Of a DNA stretch of 64,000 nt, positions 33,091-43,711 are shown one piece after another. Each line of letters begins with the position of its first letter. Position 1 is the first letter of the stretch. Origin of the DNA: Colocasia esculenta (lineage: Eukaryota > Streptophyta > Magnoliopsida > Alismatales > Araceae); contig CM024766.1 of the NCBI GenBank assembly GCA_014218235.1, forward strand, positions 20,619,346 to 20,683,345, in the 5' to 3' direction. A model generated the notes under the pieces. That model worked only from the letters and a program-made list of their open reading frames with translations. It made no database searches and was not told the DNA's origin. The translations under genes were made by a program, and so were the position numbers.

Positions 33091-34640
33091 TCAACAAATA
33101 TATATAGAGGGGATGGAAGGATTACCTGAGCAAACAAGAGATCCAGCAAGATTAACCCGTTGACTTTTAAATATCAAAGCAACTGAATAGTCTATAAAAC
33201 AGATAGAAAAAAATAATAGAGTTAGACAGAAATAATTAATTGCCCTTTCTTAAAAAGCCTCAAACAATTCAATAATTCTAACAAATTAAAAGCCTCAAGC
33301 AATCAAAGTATTCTAAAAAAATTAAAAGCAATTAAAGCAATTGCATATACTCCAAAACAGATCCATAAAAGATACTCTTGCATGATATCTAATAACAAAA
33401 AGTTTCATAGAGAGATAGGCCATTGTGACCGTGATACTTACATATGACACAAAAAAAACTAACATACTTAGATTTGACACAATTTTTTTTTAAAGAAGTG
33501 TACCACAATAGGATATTGTTTTTGACATTTGCAAGAAGTACTAAAAATCTATTAAAAACTGTAAAGAAAAAAAAGAGGTCAGCTATATCCTAATCCTTCT
33601 TATGTTCCACCCCATGAGACATTATTTCTAGATTTTCAGAATTTTTAGAGATGATTTAAACTCCAACAAATCATGTTTCTATGCATTAGTTGTCTGTCAA
33701 TGAGGAAGCATTGGTGCCCGAAAGGCTGCCCAAGCCCCACACCCCTCCATGGGGGGGTGCCTTTAGGTCCCTTTTTTGAAGGACTGATGGGCATTGGATC
33801 CTTCGGCAGGCCGCAGGAGCTGCCTTTGGATCGAGAGCGCCTTTTTTTGTTGGTGTTTTGGTTCCCCCCCATGCTCTTATCTTCTGGGGGTTTCTTCGCC
33901 GGTCTCAATTAAGCACTACCTCTTAATATGAAAGTCCAAGAATAATTATGTACATAAGTTTGGCTTAGATCAAGCTAAATGTGCTCTATCACATTAAAAA
34001 AAATTGCACAGAGAGAGAGAGAGAGAGCGAATAAACTTGTCTCAAAGTATGCCTTGGGGTTGAGAAACTCATGAATGATTCGCCCCTCTGCCAGCTCCTA
34101 AGTGAAGCCATGGAACTGACTTTGAAAGCTTCAATGGAACTAATTATGCAAGTTAGTATACATCCCCCGCCAGGTGTAATCCACCCATGTCGGATCCTCT
34201 TCCCCACAACCTCTAGAACACAGTACGACCTAAGTGATCCCCACCTTGAAGATTTACCATCAGGTAAATAAATTTCTTTTCTGAAGAAAAAAAAAAACAC
34301 ACTTGTTGCCACTCGCTTTTGAGTAACCTACAACTCTGATCATGTTCAAATACATAAATAATTCGGCGACAAAAAATTCAAAGTAGCACAGCAAAAACGT
34401 CAAATCGCCTCTGATAGCAAAAGTTTAGAAGGAAAACAGATCCACCTTCTAAGTTCATAAGCTGATTCCTCCTATCACCAATCCCCCCCCCCCCTTGAAA
34501 TCGATCACATTTTTGTTCTGAAGGACAAACTTTTCACAGGCAAGTTAAGCCCCCCATTCACAGGCCAGATAAATATGGATTGGGAAATCGCTGCCCCCCT
34601 CCACAGGCCATCCCATTCCCACCTCCCCCAAGTCGGAAAC
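33091..34640. other. CACTA interior without recognised coding
   Basis: Where the TNP2 N-terminus would be expected I see AT-rich text, a G/C-rich patch at 33710-33900 with no known domain, an (AG)n run at ~34014-34028 and a 10-C run at ~34485. It may be a filler from elsewhere that replaced the catalytic exon. Confidence 0.4.
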
Positions 34641-35131
34641 CCACCATCCCAGCCCATAGTTAAAGCCCCCCCCCCCCCCCCCCCCCCCGTCAAGTTTACA
34701 GGAAGTGTCCCCCCTGGATATTTTGAACAAAAATGGCCCAAAATGCTCAACTAAAAGAGAGGGCTGGCGCAGGGGTTTGAGGGGGGAGTGCGGTGAGGTG
34801 GGGGTGCTGGCACAGGGGTTTGAGGGGGCTGTGCACAATGGGGTGGGGGCGAGGGGGAGAGGGGGCACTGCATGGTGGGCGAGGGGGGGCACTGGCACTG
34901 GGGCAGAGCCGAGGGGGCGCCGTGGGGCAAGGGGGCGCCGTGGGGGCGAGGGGCCGCCGGAGGGAAGGGGGTCGGGGAGGGAGCGGTGGGGGCCGCCGGA
35001 GGGACTCACCGTGGGGGGTGGGGGCAGCCGCCGGAGATGAGGGCATCGTCGGAGCCCTCGCTTGCCGTCCGTCGTCGGGGCGTCGCCGGAGGGAGAGAAG
35101 GCGTCGGTGCATTGCCGGCCTTCGGGAAGAG

Positions 35132-35163
<32 letters not shown>

Positions 35164-35240
35164 GAGAGAGGAGAGAGAGAGAGAGAGGAGAGAGAGATGA
35201 TAGAGGAGAGAGAGAGAGAGCAGTGGGGTTTTTGTTGGCG
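34641..35240. other. GC-rich block with 23-C run and GAGA tract
   Basis: A run of 23 C at 34666-34688 is followed by ~400 bp of G-rich sequence on the plus strand and a (GA)n tract at ~35128-35220. Several overlapping frames on both strands arise from composition (Arg/Pro/Gly only). The place, just inside a subterminal repeat block, fits the 5' non-coding exon region of a minus-strand CACTA gene. Confidence 0.45.
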
Positions 35241-35375
35241 GGATGGGGCGAAAATATGGCAGTGGCTATATAGCCGCTGCCATATTATTATTTAGCAGCG
35301 GCTAATAGAAGCCGCTACCATATAATTTTATGGCGGCGGCTAACAGCCGCTGCCATATGTATTAATTTTAACAAA
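35241..35375. repeat. Internal CACTA subterminal block
   Basis: Seven or so words such as 'ggcagcggct' and 'agccgctgccatat' in alternating orientation. The sequence after the last word ('catatgtattaatttt') resembles a decayed reverse of the left terminus, without the final GTAGTG. It may be the true right end of the transposase-bearing CACTA. Confidence 0.6.
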
Positions 35376-35445
35376 AAAAACTTTAAATATATATATATAC
35401 ATATATTTACTATATATATTAATATATTTAAATTTTTATCATTAT

Positions 35446-37166
35446 TGTTGAACCACTTTTTATTACCCTCATATTTTGGTGCTAACAAAATTATGATTAG
35501 ATTGTTCATCAATATTTATGATTATTTATGGCGCACTAAAATGATAAAATTGATGTTTAATTCATATACATCGATTTCAGTTCAAGTGCCAAATTAATAT
35601 GCGCTACAACGATTTGCATTGATCAATCTTGCTGAGCGCTACAACGATTTGTTTATATCGATTTCTTTGCTCACATCGTTTCCTTAAGTGATCACAACGA
35701 TTTGCTTCTCATAACGATTCATAAGTGATCACAACGATTTGCTCAAACGATTCATAAGTGATCACAACGATTTGCTCATTAATTCCTTAAGTGAAATAAC
35801 GATTCGTTCACAACGATTCTCTTATAACGATTCGTTCACTTCATAACAATTTATGTATGCACAACGATTCACTCATTTGCATAACGATTCATAAGTGATC
35901 ACAACGATTTGCTCATAACGATTCATAAGTGATCACAACGATTTGCTCATTAATTCCTTAAGTGAAACAACGATTCGTTCACAACGATTCTCTTATAACG
36001 ATTCGTTCACTTGCATAACGATTTGATAAGTTACTTAAACAACGATTCACTTCAGTTTAAACACAGTTTGTTTAAGTGCTTTTTGGCGCCTAAAAAGTCA
36101 AAATATTCTGACAAAAGCTGCATGCGTATTTCAGAATCTTGTCAAAAAAGATATGTTCTCTATTTTTAGCATGATAGCAGAAAACACAGTGGTATGCAAA
36201 AGTCTATCATAAACACTCTTTTGTGCTAAACACTCTCCTCTAGTCCACAGACCTCGAAGACCACAGAGTCTGATTAAGACTAATGGAGAGAAGATGAGTA
36301 ACGGCTAGAAGCTCCAACGGATCTCTTCAACGGATCCTTTCAAGAAGCTGCTCATATAAAAGCTGAAGCATAGCTGAAGAAAAGTAAGAGCCTTTTCCTG
36401 AATATTTTTGAATGAGTGTACAACGTGAGAAAGCACCTCAACTCCACATACACTCAAAGAAAGAGAGATCAGAGCCGAGCCAAGAAGTGTTCAAGCATCT
36501 GAAGCACTGAAGCATTCAAGCTCTCTCTTCTCTCTCTCTCTTCTCTCTCTCTCTGTGTGCATCTTGTAAATCCGGGGGAGAGAGTCTTTTGCTGAGAGTT
36601 CTTTTAGTTGGTTTCTATTTGTTCCAACTCTCAGCTGTGTTCTTTCTTTATTAAGAAAGATCCTTGTCCGGCTGTAGGACTGTATACAGTTGTAACCCAG
36701 CTAGGGGTTGGTGTCTAGCAGAACCGAGCTGGGGTTTGTTCCAGTTGTAAACCCAGCTAGGGGTCAGTGTCTAGCAAGAACCGCACTGGGGTTTGTTCCA
36801 GTAGGTTGCTTCTGAACCTGTAAAAGGAGTGGGTTGCCTTCTTGCCCGGAAAGAGAAGAAGACCTGGTGGGGATAACCAGGGTGTGTAAGGTCCATAAGG
36901 GGGACTGTACCCTTGTTAGTAAAATCCCAAGAGTTTGCTTGGGGACTGGACGTAGGACTTCCATGTGGGAAGGGCCGAACCAGGATAAATCTTTTGTGTT
37001 ATTGTGTGATTGTTTATTTGCTTCCGCACTGCTACTCTTTATCACACTAAACTAACCAAACCTTCAAGTGTTAATTTCTGTGTTTAAGTTTCTATTTCAG
37101 ATCTCAGAAAACCTATTCACCCCCCCCCCTCTAGGTTAGCTTGCTGCCGTACCAAAAGGGCCAACA
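35446..37166 (+). mobile_element. SIRE/Maximus-like copia solo LTR, 1.7 kb
   Basis: It starts 'tgttgaacc', ends 'gggccaaca' and is flanked by ATTAT at 35441-35445 and 37167-37171, a perfect 5-bp target duplication. 'ttggtgctaacaaaattatgatt' style text near the start, 'ggggactggacgtagg' and 'gggccgaacca' near 36940, and 'cctattcac' plus a C-run and 'tctaggt' near the end are conserved in SIRE-like LTRs. A 450-bp AACGATT array fills 35605-36055. Confidence 0.9.
35605..36055 (+). repeat. AACGATT word array inside the copia LTR
   Basis: About 20 copies of AACGATT in 450 bp, mostly as 'acaacgattTg', 'ataacgattca' and 'acaacgattcg', often next to the palindrome GTGATCAC. A ~130-bp higher-order unit is repeated: ~35730-35855 and ~35890-36020 are nearly identical. 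Confidence 0.9.
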
Positions 37167-37171
37167 ATTAT

Positions 37172-38150
37172 AACTATGATAAATTAATGAGGAATCCTTA
37201 TCAGATATTACTTATAGGTTTCGGCAGGAGGTACCTGAAAACTGAGATGGAGGGAACTTTCTGTGATATAGTGGAAGAAACATTGCAAAATGATGATCAT
37301 TAATCTAGAAGGCGAGCCTCGGTGATTCTTGCATACTGCAAAGGTGATTTCTTGGACGAGTTACCAGGTTATATTGATTTTACTGTGCTACTGAACCTTA
37401 GCTCCAAGCAGTTGGCAGTGCAATGTACTTGCATCCCTGCCTGAAGGACTGCGTTGATTATGCTCCTGGAGACAGGAGTGCCAGCATGAATGATCAAGAA
37501 ATTGATGATCTTTGGAATCCATAGACTGCAAGATGGAGTAAAGACAAAATTCGTTCTGAACATTTTGTCAATGGAAGACACTGCCGGAGAGAAAGTGTTT
37601 TGTTCAGCCAGTACATTCTTCCACTCAGATTCTTGAAGAGGCTAATTCTCAGATTAAGGGCTAGCGGTCAGGAAAGAAAACTTTTATGATTTCTGGTGAT
37701 ACTAGTACTGAACATAGCAAAAAGTGATGGAACAATTCAACCAGTCATCTAATGCTAAGGTCCTCTTTGGTTCAATCAAGGCATGTGGAGAGGGCATCTC
37801 GCTTGTAGGAGCATCAAGAGTCATTATCTTAGATGTTCATCTGAATCCTTCTGTATCTCGCCAAGCCATTGGGCAAGCATTTAGACTAGGGCAGACCAAG
37901 AAAGTTTACACCTATAGGTTGGTTGCTGCTGATTCTCCTGAAGAGAGAGATCACCATACTACTTCAGAAAAGAGCTCATTTAAAAATGTGGGTTGAATGG
38001 AGTGAGCATTCTGGGTGCAGAGATTTTGAGCTTGAGAGTTTGACATTCAGGACAGCCAGGATATTTTCTCTTATACCATTTACTTCCAGTGAAGATATCA
38101 AATCCTATATAAGAGGTAGCAACAGTATCAATCTTGTTCATCCATAATCT
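37172..38150 (+). pseudogene. CLASSY-type SNF2 remodeller, C-terminal helicase fragment
   Basis: Plus-strand text over three frames matches the C-terminal part of plant CLASSY (CLSY3/4-type) SNF2 proteins, which bring Pol IV to loci for RNA-directed DNA methylation. In order: 'RYLKTEMEGTFCDIVEETL' (~37215-37290), 'GDFLDELPGYIDFTVLLNLS' (~37345-37405), 'HPCLKDCVDYAPGDRSAS' (~37430-37485), 'VLFSQYILPLRFL', 'MEQFNQSSNAKVLFGSI' (~37724), the helicase box 'SRQAIGQAFRLGQ' and 'YRLVAADSPEE' (to ~37950), then 'KMWVEWSEH' and 'DFELESL' (to ~38050). Stops occur at ~37303 and ~37525, frameshifts near 37580, 37960, and ~20 residues are missing near 37420. The N-terminal ATPase lobe is absent. It starts at the solo copia LTR and lies between CACTA subterminal blocks. 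Confidence 0.82.
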
Positions 38151-38870
38151 TCTCAGGTTCTATATATTAGATTATTTTGTTTAACAAAGGGGTTATTCGT
38201 TGTTCAAGTAAACATTGCCAGCTAAAGGGACAGAATTTTGCTGCTAATGACACTGTACGTTTGTCATTGACATTTTAATGTTGTTTCCAACTTGTTGGTT
38301 CATGAGTTTAAATTTGATATATATATATATGTCGTTGAATCAGAGACTATATCTCATCAAGATCTCCATTATTATAAGTACGAACATTACAATTACTCTA
38401 TTAAATTTGATTCATCTTTAAAATCAATCGGTTGAATTTGATTCATATTAAAATCTGACCATGCATGTGGACTCATCATCCAAACCAGTACTAGGATGAA
38501 GACAGATGTCGATCGACCTAGTACTTGAGGACCCATATTTAGACTTAATTACTTGAAAACCCAGGCCCCATACTTTGTTTGACTAAGTAAAATAGTGCGT
38601 AAACAGACTTAAAGTCCTTCGACTCTCGGAGGCAGAACATGTTCTCACTCATGAGACTAGCACGCCTACGCTATGAGATCAGTTGATGATCATGAGTTTG
38701 CTTCATGGGTACGTATATTCTTTCAAAGATATAAATTTACTTTGTTCTCAAATTCTAATTGTTAGATTTAAGTTTAATAAACACATAGAAATATATATAA
38801 ACACATATGTATATATATATATATGTTCACTAAATTTGTATATAATATATTATATTTGAGAATATTATAA
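38151..38870. other. 3' flank of the CLASSY fragment, no gene
   Basis: The first ~150 bp may be the captured 3' untranslated region. The remainder is AT-rich with TA microsatellites near 38310 and 38805-38825. No domain seen. Confidence 0.4.
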
Positions 38871-38877
38871 GTATATA

Positions 38878-39052
38878 TATAGAGAGAGAAAAGCTTATTG
38901 CACTTGTGCAAAGTGCACAAGTGCAATCCACATGAATTTTTTTTAGTGCCACATGGGCAAAAAGTACATGTGCATGATGCCACATGGGCAAAAATGCCAT
39001 GTGACACTTATGCACTTTGCACAAGTGCACAAAGTCTCTAAGTATATATCAA
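38878..39052. mobile_element. Hairpin MITE
   Basis: Ends carry 'gcacttgtgcaaagtgcacaagtg' text on the left and its inverse on the right (39012-39035), bounded by TATATA-rich flanks. The left arm is itself a perfect inverted repeat: 14-base arms at 38897-38910 and 38914-38927 around AAG. The interior has two copies of 'gccacatgggcaaaaa'. Confidence 0.6.
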
Positions 39053-39135
39053 TCACTAAACTAAAATAACATATTATTAAAAAATGTATATGTGTAGATA
39101 TGTCTGATTGAAGTTTTTTATTTAAAAATGAATAA

Positions 39136-39471
39136 AAAAAATTATATTTGTCAACGGCTACTTGCTGCTGACTAATACATCTATGTCAGCGGTTGTAGAA
39201 TCGCAAACATAACATCTATATATCAGCGGTTTCCACAGTTGCGGAAGAGTATATGTCTGCGATTAAACAAAGCCGCGGCCTTAACTCAACTTTGTCCGCG
39301 GTCACATTTTAGCCGCTGACGTATGCTGAACTTTTGTCAGCGAGTACACTAACCGCGGACAAAATATTTTTTGGCAGCGGTCTACAACAGCCGCTGCTTT
39401 ATATCTCTTTTGTCCTGGAATTATCAGCCGTAGATATATATTCGTTGATAAATGTTAGTGCTCCTGTAGTG
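39136..39471. repeat. Right CACTA terminus and subterminal repeats
   Basis: Words 'gtcagcggtt', 'gccgcggcc', 'agccgctgac', 'ggcagcggtc' fill 39150-39435, and the end '...aatgttagtgctcctgtagtg' is a CACTA terminus. The left edge (39136, 'aaaaaattatatttgtcaacggc') copies the inner part of the left terminus in direct orientation, so this 336-bp piece could be an independent mini-CACTA that lost its CACTAC. Confidence 0.7.
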
Positions 39472-41439
39472 ATCAATGGATATGGGATGGGCTTGAGAAG
39501 AATCCAATGAGTCCTGAATGGCGTCCGAGTAGGATAGGATAAGAAAAAGTAGCAAAGAACAGGTACACATACCAGCACATGTATCGTCCACAAAATTATA
39601 GGAAAAGACCTACGGTCACGCCAATTCCAATCCCACTCCGATTAATTGCAAATATATAGTTTAAACCAGGGAAGGGTGCTAAAGAAGAGACGTTACATGC
39701 ACAACAGTGCAAATGAAAGAGACAAATAAAAAGCCTACCAAGAGGCGGAGGGGGGAGGACAGAGAAGAAGCATTATAAAGAAACCGTTGGTATTATACGT
39801 AGATCATTTTGCAAACACAAGCGAATATGCATGGAGAGGAACACATCAAATATATCCGCATCCGTCCACTTTAGTCATCGAGGAAATTAAGTATATAAAC
39901 TTAAGAAATATTTAGCGTAAAAAGACACTAACATTTTAATTGTAAGTGGATAGATTCATAAAATTGTAGATTAGACTCATAAAATTTTAAGTTAGATTCA
40001 GTGTCATGTTATATCAATCTATCTTAACTGAATCATAAAAAAAATACTCCTACATTTTAAATATAAGAGTACTCTTATAATAAATAGTTCTAAAATTTAA
40101 AATACTCTTACAACAACTGTTTCCTCTGCAAACTTTAATCGATCTACTAAAAGTGTTATCAAGATTGAGTCTTAGATTGACGGCTATAGATTCGTTGATA
40201 GCGTATATCAGCCTGAGACCTAAGCTATCTGTATGTAGCTTAGCTACCTGGAAGAGCTACTAATTGTGTGCACCTTATCGTGCAGGACCCACGCACGCAC
40301 GCTAGAGGTACCTGGACACCCACTAGGACTACTGTTCTTCTATGGCCATGACATGATTTTGTTACAGCTAGAATATTGAGGGGCCGACCCCAGATCAAAT
40401 CCTCAGCCACCATTCAAAAGCTAAGGGCAAGGGTGGGTAGCATGTTTCTCCTAGATCAAATCCTACACATCAAACCACATTTGGTGCACTCGGTCTTGTC
40501 GTTTTCCTCCTCTAGCACGCGCGGGGTGGCATCAAGCATCAACCAAATTATGTGATGTGTGCCTCTTCTTGTCTTAAGTTATCTTGAGAGTAGGTGATAA
40601 GGATCTCTTTGTTTCGGACACCACTCCGGAAGGTGCAAGTTGGAGCATCCGTTGCCAGTATTCTGTTCCATGCGGCGGCATAATTTAGTGCGTTTCCGCG
40701 TGTTTAATTAAGAGAAATATTTAATACACGTCAAAAAAATAAAAAAAAATTATGTATTAAAATTGTTACATTTAATAGAATTATATCATCTTAGTTTCGG
40801 GACATTTAATATTTTAATTATTTTTATTTCTTTTAAATTTCAAAATCAAACTAACATAATTTTATTGAATGTGTCCACCTAAATACACACTTTATATTCT
40901 CGTTTAATTATACATATGGAAGTCTTTAGAGAAGGAGAGTAATTTAATGCATTTGAGGAGGTGCACTCAAGTACCCATCCTTAGACCCTACAGTATTTAA
41001 AGTATTATTGGATCCACCCACCTTGTGAGAGGGGCAGATAGTTGTCCAACATCCAACTAAGTGCAATAAATTTTACTCTTAGAGGAGAGAACAAGTTAGC
41101 TGTCAATCGACTACGGGAACCATCCAGCATTCTGCTAATTAGACAAGTTTTAGTTAGGGTTAAAAATTAAGTTTAAGGGAGAAAAAAGTTGGGTTAAAAT
41201 ATTTTTGTACTTTGTTATAAGAATTTTTTTTAACTGAGGTGGTTTGGGTAGAAACTTGATTAAGGAGAGTTAACCTACCTAAATTAAAAAATTAGGATAA
41301 CTTAACTCTATTTATATCCATGGAGGATTTTTTGACTCTAAATTAAAATAGACATTTTGTTAGATTATGCAACTCCTGAATTAAGAAAATTAAAAATTAT
41401 TTAACCCCATCTCAAAATGGGCAAGTGCAACAAGTTTTA
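39472..41439. other. No gene recognised
   Basis: AT-rich sequence with no domain match. 40696-40913 has imperfect inverted ends ('ttaattaagagaa...aatacac' versus 'gtgt...tttaattata') that may mark an old MITE. A 'tagaggagagaacaagttagctg' phrase at ~41078 recurs at ~41710. Confidence 0.4.
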
Positions 41440-41709
41440 CACATCGTTCGGTAATACTTTTCAAAAAAATTATTTTTTTTTTAAATCTCAAATCTCTTCA
41501 AGAAACTCTCTTACACCAACTTTTAAACTCAAAATCTAACACATCATTATTACAGTTTTTTTCTCTCTATCTCTCTTCTCTCTCTTAAAATTTATTTTTA
41601 CACAATCTAAAATCTATTTTATATATTTGATAATTAGAAGGAGAAAAAATAAAATTTCAATCATTCAATGATTAAAATATACATTTGAAAAATATTAACA
41701 AACAATGTG
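41440..41709. mobile_element. MITE, ~270 bp
   Basis: The left end 'cacatcgttcggtaatacttttcaaa' style and the complement of the right end 'cacattgtttgttaatatttttcaaa' style agree over ~26 bases with few mismatches. The interior is AT-rich with a CT-rich run. The target duplication is not clear (a/gta possible), so the superfamily (PIF/Harbinger-like?) is tentative. Confidence 0.6.
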
Positions 41710-42682
41710 GTAGAGGAGAGAACAAGCTAGCTGCCAAACAATCAATCAAAGCACACAGTGACAGCATCCCCCCCCCCTTTCCCGCATACGAGCACCACGC
41801 ATATGCATGTGTGCTTACGACATTATCACCAGGGGATAAAGCAGAGGCATTGATTTCATAGCAAAACGGATTCTTTCTGATTTGCGTTTCTGCATCTCTT
41901 CTACAATGAATGATGAGTAGCCATGTATCCTGCACCATGCACGCTGCGCTCCTTCGCGATGGAAAAAGCTTCGGTTAGAGGAACTGGAAGCGAAGGCAAC
42001 ATTCAAAGGGGACTTTATTTCGAAAAGACATCAGCTTTGTACGTTTTTTCCTCTTTCCCTTCGGTTCCATTGTTCGAGTTCGGGGGGAGGTGCATGCTAC
42101 ATATATACTTCAAGATGGTTCCTTATTGATTTGTATTCCAATTCGACCTTCAAATTCAAGCTTGGTATCTTTCGAGTGTGCTGACATCAGGTATTGTATT
42201 CCATGTACGGCAGCATTAATAATGTGCCAATTAGCTTTAGAAGGGCAGATATTGCAAATAATGGCTTTAATCAAAAGGTGAAGACCTAGCGAGTCAATGA
42301 TATAGACGTACGTTCAGGGTAGGCTAGCTTTTAATTAGCTTCTCTTTGCATGCTATTGTTTCGGGAATGGCAAATGGAATTCCATGTTTGAGAATTCAGG
42401 ACGAGGATTTTCCACTACTATACTCCATGCATGATATGATATGGGGCTTTTGAGATCTGCTCCGAGAGACAATTCTCTGACGTTTAAGTCAGAATAGAAA
42501 GTTGAGAGAAATGATGATTGGTGGAAGTCTCTAAATATGTGGAGAACCTCAGTGTAACATATATCTGGATCTAATAGTCTCAGAATAATGTATATTGTGA
42601 CCCACACAGTTCATTGGAGATATAGGCCACATAAGCTGCTTTCTACGATTATGAGCACTGGGTCGTCACCAACCGCCACATT
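41710..42682. other. No gene recognised
   Basis: Mixed sequence with short frames only. A poly-C run is at ~41768. The right edge is near the presumed limit of the Tat/Retand-like element. Confidence 0.4.
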
Positions 42683-42807
42683 CTCCCAAAAAAGGATCCG
42701 TCACTATTGACAACCACGTACCTCCGTGTGAACTACCACCATTTATGGTAGCAACTCCTCTTATGCCTTGTGGGGATGACGTGGGTGGCAGGGGGCCTAG
42801 GCGGGCC

Positions 42808-43030
42808 ATAAGATTGAGGCCAAGTAATAGATATGCAAGTCGAGCTACCGACTCAAGGTCAAGGGATAGATTTATTCGCTGAGCTATAAACTTGAAGCCG
42901 AGCAATAGATCTAGCTGAGCTGTAAACTTAAGGCCGAGCAACAGATATGATAGCCGAACTACAGGCTCAAGGTTGAACAATAGATACACTTATCAATCTA
43001 TAGGCTCAAGGTCAAGCAATTCTGTGCTCA
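42808..43030. repeat. 39-bp tandem repeat, about six units
   Basis: Units like 'gagctataaacttgaagccgagcaatagat' recur every 36-39 bp (42842, 42881, 42917, 42956, 42995). As 39 is divisible by three, the array leaves a long minus-strand frame with a 13-residue repeat, which I take as a by-product. Confidence 0.8.
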
Positions 43031-43689
43031 CACATAGATTACTCACTCAGGTAGATTGGGGATGATGATATTTGGGCCTAATAGGCCTGATAAAGGTTGA
43101 ATCCATTGGGCCTAACGGGCTTGAAAGAGATGGTGCTTGGAAGAAACAAATCCTTGTAGGGGAGAGAGAGGTCCAGATAGGGGTTAAAGAAAATAGGGAT
43201 GATTGGAAAGCCCCACTGTGGGTACCCGGAGCTTTTGGTAACCCAAAGGTACTCACTCTTCCATCACCTGTGAGAGGAAGACATCATGAGAGCTTCTTAA
43301 CAAAGGACTTCTTTCGAAGATTGAAAGAAGAAAAAGTTGGGTCCAACTTTCTTACTAGGCAAAGCCAAAAGAAATGTCGGAAAACAGAAATGCTAGGATT
43401 GATACGTTGTTTGTTACAAAAAAATATAAAGGCAAAGAGAAACAGATAGTGAAGAGACGTGATTTAAGTGTGCCTCCCAAGAGGTATTGTCCTCATGCTT
43501 GGGATTTTGTCTTTTAAAAAGACCCTCTTAGGAGAAGAGGTGAGACTCTTGCTGATAAGCACACACTTGTTCTCACTATCTTTCAATGCGGGACTAAAGA
43601 ATACCTCTACACAGCCCCCCAGTGAGGATAAGGGTGTGCGAGTCTCATGAAGATGAGACGCTCGGGTAGGGCGCATGGCCTTTCGTTCG

Positions 43690-43707
43690 TTCCCACAGAC
43701 GGCGCCA
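43690..43707 (-). other. Primer-binding site, Tat/Retand type
   Basis: On the minus strand 'tggcgccgtctgtgggaa' lies four bases inside the LTR. This sequence is common in Tat/Retand elements and fits the 3' end of a tRNA-Arg. Confidence 0.82.
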
Positions 43708-43711
43708 AAAG

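Larger units (their letters stand above)
28449..39471 (-). mobile_element. CACTA (En/Spm) element cluster
   Basis: The left end is 'cactacaaaaaatgaacatttgtcaacgg'-type sequence (28449 on) and the right end, read in reverse, is 'cactacaggagcactaacatttatcaacg': the outer CACTACA and the inner ACATTTxTCAACG agree. Both are followed by arrays of GCCGCGGAC/AGCCGCTGAC words. Minus-strand genes are of TNP2 and En/Spm Transposase_24 type. Flanks ata/atc do not make a clean 3-bp duplication. A third subterminal block at 35240-35375 looks like an alternative right end, so this may be a 6.9-kb element plus a separate small CACTA end at ~39136-39471. Confidence 0.72.

Noticed and set aside
34545..35273. 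Long overlapping frames on both strands
   Set aside because: Low-complexity GC-rich and GAGA sequence keeps all frames open; products are only Gly/Arg/Pro/Glu-rich.
35605..36055. CRISPR-like array
   Set aside because: Word spacing is irregular, the sequence between words is itself repetitive, and the setting is a plant LTR.
42666..42989. 107-codon minus-strand frame with LLLGL repeats
   Set aside because: It translates the 39-bp tandem repeat of a retroelement leader; no start context or domain.
43072..43449. 125-codon plus-strand frame
   Set aside because: Antisense to the Tat/Retand-like leader; I could not match it to any family and saw no supporting signals.
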